Shown: positions 17,651 through 29,700, counted from the stretch's first letter. The stretch: DNA of 64,000 bases from Absidia repens (GCA_002105175.1 MCGE01000007.1:1860001-1924000); one strand, 5' to 3'. Numbers and translations are program-made. Notes: generated from the sequence alone by a model not told the origin.

Positions 17651-19152
17651 TTAAATTTGCAAATCTTCGGCAATAGAATCATCAATGTGTTTCAATTTGA
17701 GAAAAACATCGCAACCATAACCATTCATTGATACGAGGGTCAATGAGCCGCCAAAAAAGTTTGCATACATTCGAGCCAAAGGTAATCCATACCTATACAT
17801 AAAGAAAAGTGGTCAGTTTATGACAGTATGATGGATTGGTTCATTCATGTCAACCCCACTTACCCTAAACCAGATAACGGCGTGCCAACCCCACTTTGCA
17901 TTGCTGCCAGCGCCATACCACTAATGATATTTCCTTCCTCCACGTCCTTCGCACTATCATCAGGTCCGGTCACCGACGTATAAGAATATTCAAACACTTG
18001 ACTGAGATCCTTTTGAGGAATGCCACTTCCTTCGTCCCGAATGCGAATGGCGATTTCATCTTTGCTTTGGCTGAGCGTCACTTCAATTGGAGGCGGGTCC
18101 AGTAAACCCAAGTTGTTTGCGTGTTCCATCGAAGCGCGAAAGGCATTTTTCAAAAGTTCCGTCAGAATGTATTCGAGGTGAACTGGGATATAGGTGAGTT
18201 GCGTGTTGAGATGGCCATTGACAATCACTTCAGGACTATGACCATAGCTAAAGTCACAGAGTTCAGCCACAAAATCAACGCAGGTATGGATGAGCTGGCT
18301 AGGTTGAAGCTGGGTATCGATGATGCCTATCTGTCCCTTCGCATTATCTTGTTGTTGTGGATCATTGCTGAGCGAGTGCTTTGTGAGGACGATGAATTGT
18401 TCTGCAATCAACCGGATACCTATTCGGGCCATTATCATGTCGTCCAAAAACGCTGCCAATTCTTGATGATCCATATAGTCCTTGCATTCCAAAAATCCTA
18501 TCAAGTCCCCAACCACAGTAAAAGAAAGAAAAAAAAAAGTAGGTGTTAGCAGATAAACGACATAGGAAGAGATTTACTGGAGCTGTTTATTTATACCTTT
18601 TGCCAAAATGGGGATGTTGTCAGTGTGCTGGTCCACCAAACCGCTCAGTTTTTCATAGAATTCCATATCGTCTGTATCGTCTTGACTGTGAGAGTACGGT
18701 AGAAGGGTTTCAAAAGAATCATAATAAAGCTTGTATATTTCCTTGATATAAGGGTTGGTGCCGACAATAAAAGGTAAGCCTTGGAAGGCACGGGTACGTT
18801 TTGCCAATCGCACCGGTAATTCAGTTCTTGCATACAGAGCAAACTCCCGTAGACTTGTCTGTGATAATGGTAGCTGGCCAAATCGCACTAATTGTTTAAG
18901 CGTCACTGGTTTGACAGGCCTGTCGGAATACTATATATAAATGAAAAAGAAAAGGGGGCAAGCCCTGTCAATATGATAGGTACACACAATATACTCTTAG
19001 TATGAATTGAATGGTTTTGCTCTTACTGTCAAAATCTTGTCATCGTAAAAAGATTCAGTCAGAGGTTTTTCAGACGCCTTTCCAGAAAATCTTCGAATAG
19101 AGAAAGAAGAGAAGATGCGGGATGGTAAAAGGGGACGACGCAATAAGAGCAT
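17651..19152 (-). CDS. Mitochondrial PDK/BCKDK-type protein kinase (pyruvate or branched-chain dehydrogenase kinase)
   Basis: Exons complement(17651..17792, 17864..18497, 18597..18930, 19027..19152); 1,236 nt, 411 residues. The family phosphorylates and inactivates the E1 subunit of mitochondrial 2-oxo acid dehydrogenases. The N-terminus MLLLRRPLLPSRIFSSF is a clear mitochondrial presequence. An N-terminal four-helix domain (about 45-200, with RFGQ...ELPVRLAKR and GIRLIAEQ) is followed by a GHKL ATPase domain: N-box ELLKNAFRAS, G1 box IRDEGSGIP and G2 box GLGYGLPLARMYANFFGG. As in the family, there is no eukaryotic kinase fold. The sequence does not decide between pyruvate and branched-chain specificity. 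Nbp35 lies 253 nt upstream on the same strand with no evident functional link. Confidence 0.93.
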
Positions 19153-19404
19153 TGATATAAAAAAGGAAGAAAGGAAAAAAATACGGAAAAAGTTGGAAAC
19201 ATAAATCGGCGGAATTTGAACACAGTTAACGCAAAAAAATAAAAAGAGACAGAAAAAGACTAGGTGAAGGTAAAAAAAGGATGTATTTTATTAAAATTGA
19301 TAAATGGGAAGAAGCTATTGTACAAATGAAGACAAGATAGGGTAGATAAATATATGTATATAAAAGGGGGGTGAATTGGTCAGTAGGTGAGTAGGGGAAA
19401 TATT

Positions 19405-19433
19405 CTATTCGACAAGGTTTTGGATTTCTAGTT

Positions 19434-19469
<36 letters not shown>

Positions 19470-20648
19470 TAGCGTATATTATTAATAAGACCACCTTCCA
19501 ATATTTTTTTTTGATCATTCATCACTTACTATCAATAATCCCTTCAAAGGCAGCACAGGCAAGAGAATCAGGGTATTCATCCATAAAAGAAACGCCCATA
19601 TCACAACTCTTTGCCACACGAGGATCCAACGGGATCTTGCCCAACAAGGCAATGCCCAGTTCTTCAGCCAAGGCTTGCGCACCACCGGAGGTAGGAGGGA
19701 AGATGACTGATTCGCCTTGACAATTGGGGCACACAAACCCAGACATATTTTCCACCAAGCCGAGAATAGGAATATTGGCCTTGCGACAAAAGTCGATTTC
19801 CTTGCGTACATCCTGTAAAGCAACTTCCTGAGGAGTAGTCACAATCACTGCACCATCGATCCCAGTAGGTTTCAAATAAGAGGCCACTGACAAATGTTCA
19901 TCCGATGTTCCAGGAGGGGTGTCCACTAATAGGTAATCCAAGTTGCCCCATTCCACGTCCCGTAAGAATTGTTTAATCAAGCCGTTCTTCTTGGGTCCAC
20001 GCCAAATGACTGCATCGTCTTGATCTGGAAGCATAAATCCAATGCTCATCACACCGAGATTATCCTGTACGTACACCGGTTGCCATCCTGTGTTGCTTTG
20101 GTGGATTTGTTCACCCACCGCACCCATAATCGTTGGTACAGAAGGTCCGCAGATATCAATGTCCATAACTCCAACCTGTTGATCTTCATCCTGTGATAAC
20201 GCAAATGCTAGTTGAGAAGTGAAGCTGGATTTTCCAACACCACCTTTGCCGGATAGGATAAGAATCTTGTGCTGGACATTTTTCATACGTTCATTGATCG
20301 CTGGGAGATCTATGGGAAAGAAACAAAATGAGTCATAGCGAAAGATGTGAGTCAAAAGAAAAATACTGAATATTTAACCGTCTTACCAGGATCGGGTCCT
20401 TTTGGAGCAGTTGCACATACTTCTTGATTGGGACAACCGGCACAAGCATCTTCTTTACCAGCCTTGTCACTTTCAGGACCCTAATAACAACAATAACAAT
20501 AATGATATTAAGAATACGAAGACAATGGAGTTAGTCAATCATTTCTATCACACTAATATAGTAAAAATAAATACTACTAACAAAAAGGAGCACTTACAGG
20601 ACAGTGCTCATTGGCATCTTGTGGGACTTCTTCTTTAGTAGGAGCCAT
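19405..20648 (-). CDS. NBP35: Cytosolic Fe-S cluster assembly scaffold Nbp35
   Basis: Exons complement(19405..19427, 19530..20309, 20387..20480, 20598..20648); 948 nt, 315 residues. With Cfd1 it forms the P-loop scaffold on which [4Fe-4S] clusters are built in the cytosol. The N-terminal cluster motif is intact, C16-x13-C30-x2-C33-x5-C39, and separates Nbp35 from Cfd1. The deviant Walker [11 protein letters not shown] starts at residue 68; the switch segment [10 protein letters not shown] and the C-terminal bridging CPNC motif ([11 protein letters not shown]) are all present. The last exon is tiny (KIQNLVE, stop 19405); without it the frame would run into the intron. Length is close to yeast Nbp35 (328). 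Confidence 0.97.
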
Positions 20649-20883
20649 GATTTTAAAACGATAATATGATAAATGAAAAAAAAAAAAAGGTAAAGAGAGA
20701 GGAGAGATAAGATTTTATTTGTCATCAGCAGCGACCCGAAATCATCGGGGTTAAAAAATATCTACCCATTTTTATGTCTAAAGACGGCATGAAGTAAGAT
20801 GTATTTTATTGGTTAAAATATAAGGATAAGTAAACGAAGCAAGAAACTAATGATAATAAAAGGGAAAGTGACGGGAATCTAAA

Positions 20884-21929
20884 CTATCGGAATAAGGCTA
20901 CAAGAATAAAGAATACAAAAATTAAAGCAATAACAATACAAACAGATTCTATGATTATAAAAAGAAAAGAAGTCAGTCAATTATCATTATTCAGTAATCA
21001 TCGTCACCAGATCACACTTACTGTTATCCTTCACTTTACGGCCAACATAATCCAATTTCCTTTTCGCTCGTCGTAATCGTTGATCAGTTTGGTCGGTCAA
21101 TCGTTCAGTTTCGTCAATCAATTCCACATGAGAATCCAACTCATCGCCAATCAGTAACCCCAGTTCTCTTTGTCTTCCAATGGCTAGTGATAAATGATCC
21201 AAATTTTCATCTTGATCTACATAAAATATAAAACAAAAATTTGCATCGATGAATAAGAAGGAAAAGCAGGAGAAATATTATTACCGTCTATGATACGCTG
21301 CTGTAACTGTAAGATTTGTCCGTTTTCCATGTTGGAAGAATCGACTTGTTCGGATGATGAGAGAAATCGAATTCCACCTCTATTTTCATGGTTGCCCAAT
21401 AAAATATCCCTGTCCGTTGGCCCATCCTTGCTATCTCCTTGTGCTGTTGAAGACGATGATGATAATGCGTCCAATTTATCCACCTTGACTTGTATCTGTA
21501 TCAATTGGTCTTCTTGTCCTTTTGTATTCCTATATATATATTTATATAATATATTAGTACAAAAAAACATGCATACCTACTTTATGTATATGACTATAAA
21601 ACTTACGATGCTCCGGACTGTTCTTCATTTGACAACTGTTGCTCCAACGTAGTCAAGCCATCGTGGAGTTGTTTCAAGTTCTTCTCTATCGTTTTGTCGC
21701 TTCTTTCATGATTCAGCCTATGCGTGTGATAAAAGCAAGGAAATATAAGAATGGTAAGTGCTTGGCGCTCTTTTTTTTCCATCAGTGGAGTGTTTTTTTT
21801 CCGTGTTCGCTTGTTTTGTATGGTTGTGTTCTGACTTTACCCCAATTCTTTTAGCCTATTACGTTCAAATACAACCGTCAGGGTATTGTCAGCTATTAAA
21901 TCTAATCGAGAGGCGAGTTTGGTGTCCAT
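20884..21929 (-). CDS. Syntaxin-8-like Qc-SNARE
   Basis: Exons complement(20884..20948, 21022..21216, 21285..21529, 21607..21717, 21841..21929); 705 nt, 234 residues. The family mediates late-endosome/vacuole membrane fusion. An N-terminal helical region (about 1-90) and a Ser/Gly/Asp linker precede the SNARE motif beginning at QRIIDDQDENLDHLSLAIGRQ. It continues through ELGLLIGDELDSHVELIDE to LRRAKRKLDYVGRKVK. A single C-terminal transmembrane segment (SVCIVIALIFVFFILVALFR) ends the protein. Order and spacing fit syntaxin 8/Syn8. The position aligned by eye with the zero-layer Gln (NELDEQNEIID in human STX8) is His here (CAT at 21128-21130). It shares a divergent promoter with the small gene on the plus strand. 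Confidence 0.88.
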
Positions 21930-21939
21930 GGCGAAGTAA

Positions 21940-21970
<31 letters not shown>

Positions 21971-22309
21971 AAGAAGAAGGGGTGAACTCAACTGAGGAAC
22001 TTGAAAAACTATCAAACCAATCAAAATTACCAGCTGATGCAAATGAAAAAAATGAAAGAAAACTGGCTCGGGCGGCCAACCTTTTTTTTTCTTTTACCTT
22101 TTCTTTTTTTTTCCCTTCATACCTCAAAGGTAAGTAAACTGTTCCTATTTTTTCTTTTTCTTCCCATTAACAGTTTGAATATTGTTTTCAATATAGTAAT
22201 ATCAAAACGTGGTCTACTAAAAGCTATCGACGCTACTATACTTGATACCTTTTTTTATTATTCACGAACAAACGAATCTTCCTTACAACAACACACTAAA
22301 GAAAAAAGG
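21930..22309. promoter_or_regulatory. Divergent promoter between the syntaxin-8-like gene (-) and the Mim2-like gene (+)
   Basis: 380 nt between two outward-facing start codons. It contains an A-tract of about 27 nt at 21941-21967 and T/C-rich tracts at 22081-22165. No TATA box is evident. Confidence 0.5.
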
Positions 22310-22710
22310 ATGGCAAATTATACGCGTGAAGATGATGATTTAGGCATTGATGGTGTGGAAGAAACCAACAACGTTGGCTACTTTGACAACGACGACGATG
22401 AAGATGACTACAGTGAGTACTCGTACGACGCAGAAGCAGAATGGGAAGAAAGCAAGGCTCAAATGAATGCGCTATTCTCTTTGGTGATATTCCCCTTTGT
22501 TGGTCGATGGTTAGGTCGAAAATTATCTTTCTGGGGTAAGTAGGGTCTCAATGTCGTATTACGGATGCCAGTGACTGAAAATATTAAATACTCACATTAT
22601 TTCTATTTATTCTAGTTTGGTCTCGATGGTCGTACTCGTCTCGATCAATAGATTCATCTTCATTTTTATCATTACAATGGCTAAATGCCATGAAACGTAT
22701 TCCTCAATAA
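22310..22710 (+). CDS. Small acidic single-pass membrane protein, Mim2/Emr1-like
   Basis: Exons join(22310..22535, 22616..22710); 321 nt, 106 residues. The first half is strongly acidic (FDNDDDEDDYSEYSYDAEAEWEE). A hydrophobic segment with small residues follows, ALFSLVIFPFVGRWLGRKLSFWVW, then a basic/Ser tail. This acidic head, a single helix with a conserved Gly-Arg, and Trp-rich exit resemble fungal Mim2 or S. pombe Emr1, outer mitochondrial membrane proteins that help insert alpha-helical proteins. The assignment rests on layout and a short motif by eye, so an unrelated tail-anchored protein is possible. The splice restores FWVWSRW, typical of the family as I recall it. Confidence 0.5.
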
Positions 22711-23121
22711 AGGAAAATGATGGTTATTTTACTATCTATTTTTTTTTGTCTCGTTTTTAAGGTGTATGTGTTGGGATTTTACTGAATTTATGATGATATG
22801 ATTATTGTTATGGGCACGTGTGGGTATAATAGGTGTCAAAATCGGCAATCTATGATTTTCTTGGTAGTGGGGGGGTGGGTGGGTGGAGGGTTTTCTAGTG
22901 GCATGACCCATGGCACCAACCTCAGGGATATTTGGCTGGGTAAAACTTCAAACCCCGCTTTTTTCTGTGGTCAGTAGTTCGATTCTATTTCTTTTTCTTC
23001 TTTTTTTTTTGATCGTTCATTTAGCTCATAACACGATTATTTTTTACATCTACTTTTATATATAATCTATTAGATTTTATTTTGTAGTCTCATCCTTTAT
23101 TTTGATAAACACTCCTTTCCT
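22711..23121. other. Intergenic: 3' end of Mim2-like gene and 5' region of the AGC kinase
   Basis: No gene seen. It has a G-rich stretch (GGGGGGGTGGGTGGGTGGAGG) near 22868-22889 and T-tracts near 22741 and 23002. Confidence 0.5.
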
Positions 23122-25341
23122 ATGAGTTCGTGGAAATTATTACCTGGTACAAAAAGTAAGTTTTTCTTGGTCATCTACACTAGTATACATGGTCAGGAGA
23201 CATGGGTTTATTTTTAACTCATTTTATACTATGCTTTTGTTAATGAATAGAAAAAGAAGCCAAGGAAGCAGCAGCAGCGGCGGCGGCGGCAGCAGCAGCA
23301 ACGTCAACTACGTCGATAGCAAATACAACCAAGACTTCATCAACTTCAACAGCGTCAAGGCTTTCCGGTGAAGGTTTTTTTTCTAGAAATGGCAGCCATA
23401 CAACAAAAGCAACAAGCGCAGTATCTGAAACGGATCCTCGTTACGCAGAAAGTGAAATGGCCAGTCGTTCATCATTGTCATCTTCTTCGTCGTCATTTGA
23501 ACCACATTCTGGCGTCTTGCTTATTCGCATTTGTGATGCCCAAGGAATCTCAGTGCCGTCTGAAGTCGACTTACCCCAACCTCCTCCTTCGCTACCTTTA
23601 CCTAATCAACGCAATCGGGATTCCTCTTCAAGCCGCAAACAACACTGGTGGCTACCATATGTAGTAGTGGAATTTGACAAGAATGAAATCATGGTGGACG
23701 CTCTTGCCGGTGATACACAAAATCCTATCTATCAATACCGGGCTCCTTTGTAAGTTAATAGAGTGGAGAACTGGGCGAGGGGACGGGATGAGAGGGTAAC
23801 AATTCATATATGAATACTCATTATTATTATTATATATATACTATTTACGAAAACCTTAGTGACGTATCGAGAAGTTCGGATGTATCTATATCTATCTACC
23901 TACGACCATCACCGGAATCCAGAAACACTACCAGCAACAATCATTCTTCGACAACAAGACACGCAGATTACTTTTTAGGTGGTGTCAAATTACAACCTAA
24001 TTTTGATTCGACTCGATTGGACGATCAAGTATTACAGATAACCAATGGAACTGGCATGATGCATGTTCAGTTATGGTACAAACCACAGCAGGTAATCATT
24101 GAAATAATATATATTTATATATAGTATGGAATCACTCATTTTTTCTCTTTTACTATATAGCAAGCACCACCTATTACTTTTGATTCGTTTGATCTATTGC
24201 GTGTGATTGGTCGTGGTAGTTTTGGCAAGGTATATGTGGTGCGCAAGAAAGATACGAATCGAATCTATGCAATGAAAGTTTTACGAAAATCACGTATCAT
24301 CTCCCGATCTGAAGTGACCCACACAATGGCGGAAAAGACGGTGCTGGCCCAGATTAGAAATCCGTTTGTTGTCCCTTTGAAATTTGCCTTCCAAAGTCCT
24401 GATAAACTATATTTGGTATTGGCTTTCATCAATGGTGGTGAACTCTTCCATCATCTGCAAGTACAAGGCCGTTTTGATGAAAATCGATCTCGGTTTTATA
24501 CAGCGGAATTACTTTCGGCTCTGGAATGCTTGCATGACTTGAACGTGGTATACCGGTAAGGGAAAAAATTAACAAAAAAAGAAGTGATATTATAATTATT
24601 GTCTCTAACACGTTTTATGATTCATTTTAAATTTTAAACTAGTGATTTGAAACCAGAGAATATTCTTATCAATCAAAATGGACATATTGCACTTTGTGAT
24701 TTTGGACTATGTAAACTCAACATGACAGAAAACGAGCGGACCAATACCTTTTGTGGAACTCCAGAGTATATCGCGCCTGAATTACTTCTCGGTCACGGTT
24801 ACAGTAAAACGGTGGATTGGTGGACACTTGGCGTGCTATTGTATGAAATGATGACTGGCCTTCCTCCATTTTATAATGAAAACACCAACGAAATGTACAA
24901 AAAATCCTCAAAGACGACCTCATATTTCCTGACGATATTTCTGACGATATCTCTGACGATGCTAAATCCTTGTTGCATGGACTACTGACGAAGGATCCTG
25001 AAAGAAGGTTGGGGAACAATGGATCTGCCGATATCAAAAACCATCCCTTTTTCTCCAAACACATCGACTGGGATTTGCTAATACAGAAAAAGGTACAACC
25101 TCCCTTCAAGCCAAATGTAGAAAATGCTTATGATACGACCAATTTTGACGATGAATTTACCTCGGAGGCACCTTTGGAATCCATGGTGGACGAATCACAA
25201 ATCTCCAAAACGATGCAAGAACAGTTTGCTGGCTTTACATACAATCCTGCGAACGATGGTGTCCTAGGTGGAAGTTATAAAGCTAGTAGTGGCGGTGGTG
25301 GAAGTAGTGTTACAAATCATCCTCATCCTCATCGGTGGTAG
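23122..25341 (+). CDS. AGC-family protein kinase, Ypk1/Gad8-like, with an apparent -1 frameshift
   Basis: Exons join(23122..23155, 23251..23749, 23860..24091, 24161..24555, 24643..25341). In yeasts Ypk/Gad8 acts downstream of TORC2 in membrane-lipid and stress control. A poly-Ala/Ser-Thr head precedes a C2-like segment ([11 protein letters not shown]...[14 protein letters not shown]). The kinase domain is complete: [32 protein letters not shown], activation loop [12 protein letters not shown], and a C-tail with turn motif EAPLESM and hydrophobic motif FAGFTYN. The exons total 1,859 nt, one short of a multiple of three. At 24899-24904 the run is six A; a seventh would read [15 protein letters not shown] and restore about 619 residues. 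As given, the frame enters [10 protein letters not shown] and stops near 24988. Either a sequence error or real damage. Confidence 0.88.
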
Positions 25342-25553
25342 TATTAATATGATAGTATAGTAATAGTCTAGTCCCACTTTTTTTTCTTTGTCAATAAAAT
25401 CGTTATCTTTATATGCTTTGGGTCTTTTTTTAAAGTTTATAGCCACGTGCGTTTACGGTCTATTTTTTGCCTCCTTGTTTTGTTTTTTTTATTTTATTTT
25501 TTTGCCTGCCTCATTTGTCACACAGTCAGTTGCCTAACGTGACCATGGTTCCT

Positions 25554-25585
<32 letters not shown>

Positions 25586-25802
25586 TGGTTTCTTTTTTTT
25601 TTTTTTTCTCTCTCTCTTTCAAATATTTAAACACGATCACTTCTCTTCATTTTTATCTTTTTATTCCACTCACACCCCTCTCTCTTCACTACGACGACTT
25701 TATTACGATTCTTGCTTGAACGATTATCTGCACCTTGATTGATACTTGAACAATTTATATTCGCATTCACGCCCCTCACTTCTCGCTTGCAGTCTAGATA
25801 TT
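25342..25802. promoter_or_regulatory. Intergenic: kinase poly(A) signal and pyrimidine-rich promoter of the phosphodiesterase
   Basis: AATAAA at about 25394 probably ends the kinase transcript. Between 25555 and 25620 lie CT repeats interrupted by T-tracts (TCTCTCTCTC, T18, T15, CTCTCTCTC), a typical fungal promoter or 5' UTR pyrimidine tract. Confidence 0.5.
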
Positions 25803-28414
25803 ATGGATCCTTCTCAATGCACACTTGTGATACTGTCACCAACGAACTATACTGCTTTGGCCTATCCATATATTGATAACTTGCAAGCGGTTTTCGGACA
25901 TGGTAAGCAAAAAGAAGAAACGGCTATTCGACTGAAAATAGTATACTGCGCTAACAGCCTTCCTGAATTAGTTATGGTAGCGGACGAAAGCGACGATACA
26001 TTTTTACAACAAAACCATCATCACAGCACACTCTTTTTTATGGATGCAGATATGATACAGGATCATGATGATCAAAATTCCATTAGCTCTTCAAGTAGCT
26101 CAAATACATCGATCATGGATCATCGCTTGACTTGGATAAAGAAGATGACTCAACACTTTATTAATCATCCTGTAATAGGTAAGTATCCTTCGGATGCCTT
26201 CGGCAAACAATCAGCATTTCTATTCAATTCATACCATCTTCTCTTTTTAATTCTTATGTGATCATCATTCTTCTTAATAGTATGTTCCTCCGATACAAGC
26301 GCTACTTTTATGTTGGATTGCCTTCATGGAGGTGCTGCTGATTATTTGGTCAAACCTTTGAACATGCCTGTTATACAAACATTATTCCTGGTAAGAAATG
26401 CACCATGTGGCATTCCCTCTCCTTTCCCTTTCCTTCCCTTCTCTTACCCGCCTCCTCCTTTATTCTTCCACGTTTTTCATGTACTTTTTATCGGACGATT
26501 TATTAACTGTTGTCTATGTCTATCTCTCTTTCTCTCTTATTTGTTCTTGATATGGTATCATTCAGAAATTATATCGCCGACAAGGTCCCGAACCACCAAC
26601 ACCAAGATCAATATCGACTACATCGTCATTGTCATCCTCCACTACCGCTTCTTCCACCAACGCTTCAGCTAATACGGCTGTATTAGATATTACAGCTACT
26701 TCCACTAATACACTCAGTCTTCATGAAGATGATTTTTATATATTGCCACCCACAATACAACCCGAAGATATGAATCATCGATTTAAAGAAATTGTCACCA
26801 AAGATATCCAGTAAGTGGGATTGTTGATGTAGAAGAAGGGATGATTGATTTATTAACTTTTTTTTTCTAGGTTGACCAAGGCTATGATGGATATTTATGC
26901 TCCTCCTTTACCTTCACCGACCAAATATATACCACTGTCAAGGTGAGATGTAAAATAGATAATATATGAAACAGCATCAACTTACTCTTATTTTTTCTAG
27001 TCGACAAGCAGATGAATTGAAATTGAAATTGACACGTTGGGATTTCTCACCTTTTGAGTTCAATCATGATGAATTAATCCATTGTGTTTATTTGATCTTC
27101 GAAATGACATTGTCTGAACCTGATTTATCTCATTTTAGCATGTCTCAAGGTAAGAATAAAAAAAGGGGGGTTGAATTAGGGAGGATAATTGATTAATAAT
27201 AACTGTTTTAAATTATATAGATCAACTCTATGACTTTATCATCGATTTAGCTAATGCATATCATGGTGATAATCCTTATCATAACTTTGCTCATGCTGTG
27301 GATGTCCTACAATGCCTATATTACTTTTTGTGCGAATTGGGTATCTTGACTTGTCAACGTCGAACAACAACAAAGAAACAACCGTTATTACAAACGAAAC
27401 ATGCCTTTGCTTTATTATTATCTGGAATTGGACATGACGCTGGTCATCCTGGTGTCAACAATATGTTTTTGATCAATTCTCGCACTCCTTTGGCTGTCAT
27501 GTATAACGATCGCTCCGTCCTGGAATCACTTCATTCAATGACGCTCTTCCAATTAATCAAGAAACATGGCCTGGACCAATGGTGGAAGGGTGACGACGAT
27601 TACCAATGCTTTCGGCAAATCATCATCTCAAGTATTCTGGCAACGGATATGGCTCTCAATAATGACTACGTCAATAAGTTCAAGCAAGCTGCTGTTGATG
27701 GCAAACCGATGGACCACATGTTACTTTGTACTGCATTGATCAAGTGTGCTGATATTTCCAACGTTACTCGGCCTTTCCGACGTGGCAAAGAATGGGCTGA
27801 GCTCTTGGTAGAAGAATTTGCTTCTCAAGGTGATTTGGAAAGAGAACTTGGCATGCCAGTCTTACCAGCCAACGATCGTACTAAAATCATTTTGGAAGAT
27901 TGTCAAATTGGTTTTATTCAATATGTGGCCTTGGATTTATTCTCATCTGTGGTTGAATTGCTGCCAGGTAAGAATACAATTGATTCACAACAGCAACAAC
28001 AATAACAAAAAAAAGTTTTACTCAATCGTTCTTTTTGTTTTTGCAATAGAACTCACATTTACTGTGAAGCAATTGAAACAAAACCTTAAACAATGGGAAT
28101 GGGAAAAAAAGCAACATCAACAGCCCCTTGGAATCGATATGTTACCTACAACAATCACCACAGCAGGGACCAAACGACGGCTTTCTTATTGTTTGGAAGC
28201 CTCCACGCCACCTTCCCTGAATACTCCACCACTACGAGGCGAGAACCCTGCCACTGCCGCTTTTGCATCACATCATCAACATCATCATCACCACCAACAT
28301 CACCACTACGTCAATTCATCACTCGCAAAAAAGAAACCCACTCTGGAAAATCATCAACCATTGACTTCAGTGTCTCCTTCCACTTCTTCCTCTTCCTCAT
28401 GTACACTCCAATAG
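25803..28414 (+). CDS. Class I cyclic-nucleotide phosphodiesterase with an N-terminal receiver-like domain
   Basis: Exons join(25803..26178, 26281..26390, 26566..26810, 26871..26942, 27001..27149, 27221..27967, 28050..28414); 2,064 nt, 687 residues. It hydrolyses cAMP and/or cGMP. Catalytic metal-site motifs are present: YHNFAHAVDV (residues 337-346), SGIGHDAGHPGVNN (385-398) and KCADISN (492-498), with YNDRSVLESLHSM between. Residues 1-165 look like a response-regulator receiver: a hydrophobic strand then FFMDADM with Asp81 where the phospho-acceptor sits, VIVCSS (Ser128/129), and GAADYLVKP with Lys150. The paired acidic residues normally near the first strand are missing (LVILSPTN). The C-terminal 100 residues are His/Ser-rich low complexity. 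Layout resembles Dictyostelium RegA. The start is the first ATG of the open frame. Confidence 0.9.
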
Positions 28415-28443
28415 TTTTTATCGGTATCCCTCCCTCCCCTCAC

Positions 28444-28446
<3 letters not shown>

Positions 28447-28491
<45 letters not shown>
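28447..28491 (+). repeat. (CT)n microsatellite in the phosphodiesterase 3' flank
   Basis: About 22 uninterrupted CT units, 33 nt past the stop codon, so probably in the 3' UTR. An AATAAA-type signal follows near 28692. Confidence 0.95.
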
Positions 28492-28496
<5 letters not shown>

Positions 28497-29700
28497 TTCC
28501 AATTGTTTTTATCTATATTTGATCTGCATATTTTTCTCATTCTATACTTTTATCTTTCTTTTTTTATTCACTCATGTCGCATACATATTTTGTACTATCA
28601 TTTTATTTTTCTTTCCATTTTTCTTTCAGTCTTTTTTTTTCAATTCTTCCATCCAATGTTTTTTATTGTTATTAGTTTATTGACTGTTCATAATAAAAAT
28701 ATATCATTCATCATTATTGACTTTTTTCGTTTTGTTTGTTTGTTTGTTGTATGGGAAGTTGTCAAAGGGTCTAATTGTTTGTTAAATGACCGTTTCGACG
28801 AAGTATCATTGGCGTAGTATATTTCTGGTGGCGGGTTAATGCTAATTGACTTTATATTAATAAAGAATACTACTTGTTCTCATCCCCTTCGCACCTCAGT
28901 TGATTTACATTAGGACACTCATAATTAGATCATGGTGCTCCTTTTAATATATATCGCTCCCTTTTTATTGTTTTGCTGTAGGGTTTTGTTTGTTTGTTTA
29001 TCATTATTTGATTTCGGACCAAAACAATGGTATTTTTTTCAAAAAGATCATATGCAGGTTTTCATGTCGATTTGAGAATTGGGACAGCGCCGTTGCTCTT
29101 CTTTGTATAAGGCATTAGAATGCCCATGGATGCTCTGAGTATACATAATATATATCGTAACGGATAACTGTAAGGTACACATCCCCAGTTTTTTTGTTTT
29201 TTTGGTAAAATTGATCCATGAGGCTATTTGCCTAATTATACAGGATTGAAAAATCATGCGGAAGGGATAGACGCTGCCGAAAGGACAGAACATTGTTGAA
29301 AAACCAATATTCAAGACCACGCAGTCATCGTCAAGGCAACTGCACATCATTAACAATAAAGGTACATTACTCTTGATGTTTATATATGGGTTCTCTAGAC
29401 TGCAAATATATGAATAGCCTTATGAGCTGGAGCCCGAAAAAAAAATGGGTTTTAATATCAAGTGACCAAACTGTCTACTGTGTGAACGGTGTACTGCAGA
29501 GATACAATAACGATTACAGCGAGGAAAAAAGAAATTGCATCGTTAGCATGGATAATGCCGTTGTTTTGATGTGTGTAGTCATGCTATATCTAGCAGAACA
29601 GTGATTTTCCGGAACCTTCTTTTTGTGTTTTTTTTCATCGAAATGAGGAAGCTTGTCTGGGAATAGCCAGAACTATAGTTCAGCGAGAGGCCGAGAAATC
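28492..29700. other. Intergenic, no gene recognised
   Basis: AT-rich, with T-tracts and short frames only. It leads into R1 copy B. Frames at 29048-29356 (-) and 29386-29604 (+) lack introns, motifs or codon-use support and I do not call them. Confidence 0.5.

Noticed and set aside
28093..28683. 196-codon plus-strand frame at the phosphodiesterase 3' end
   Set aside because: Reads through the CT microsatellite (LSLSLSLS) in a frame other than the phosphodiesterase.
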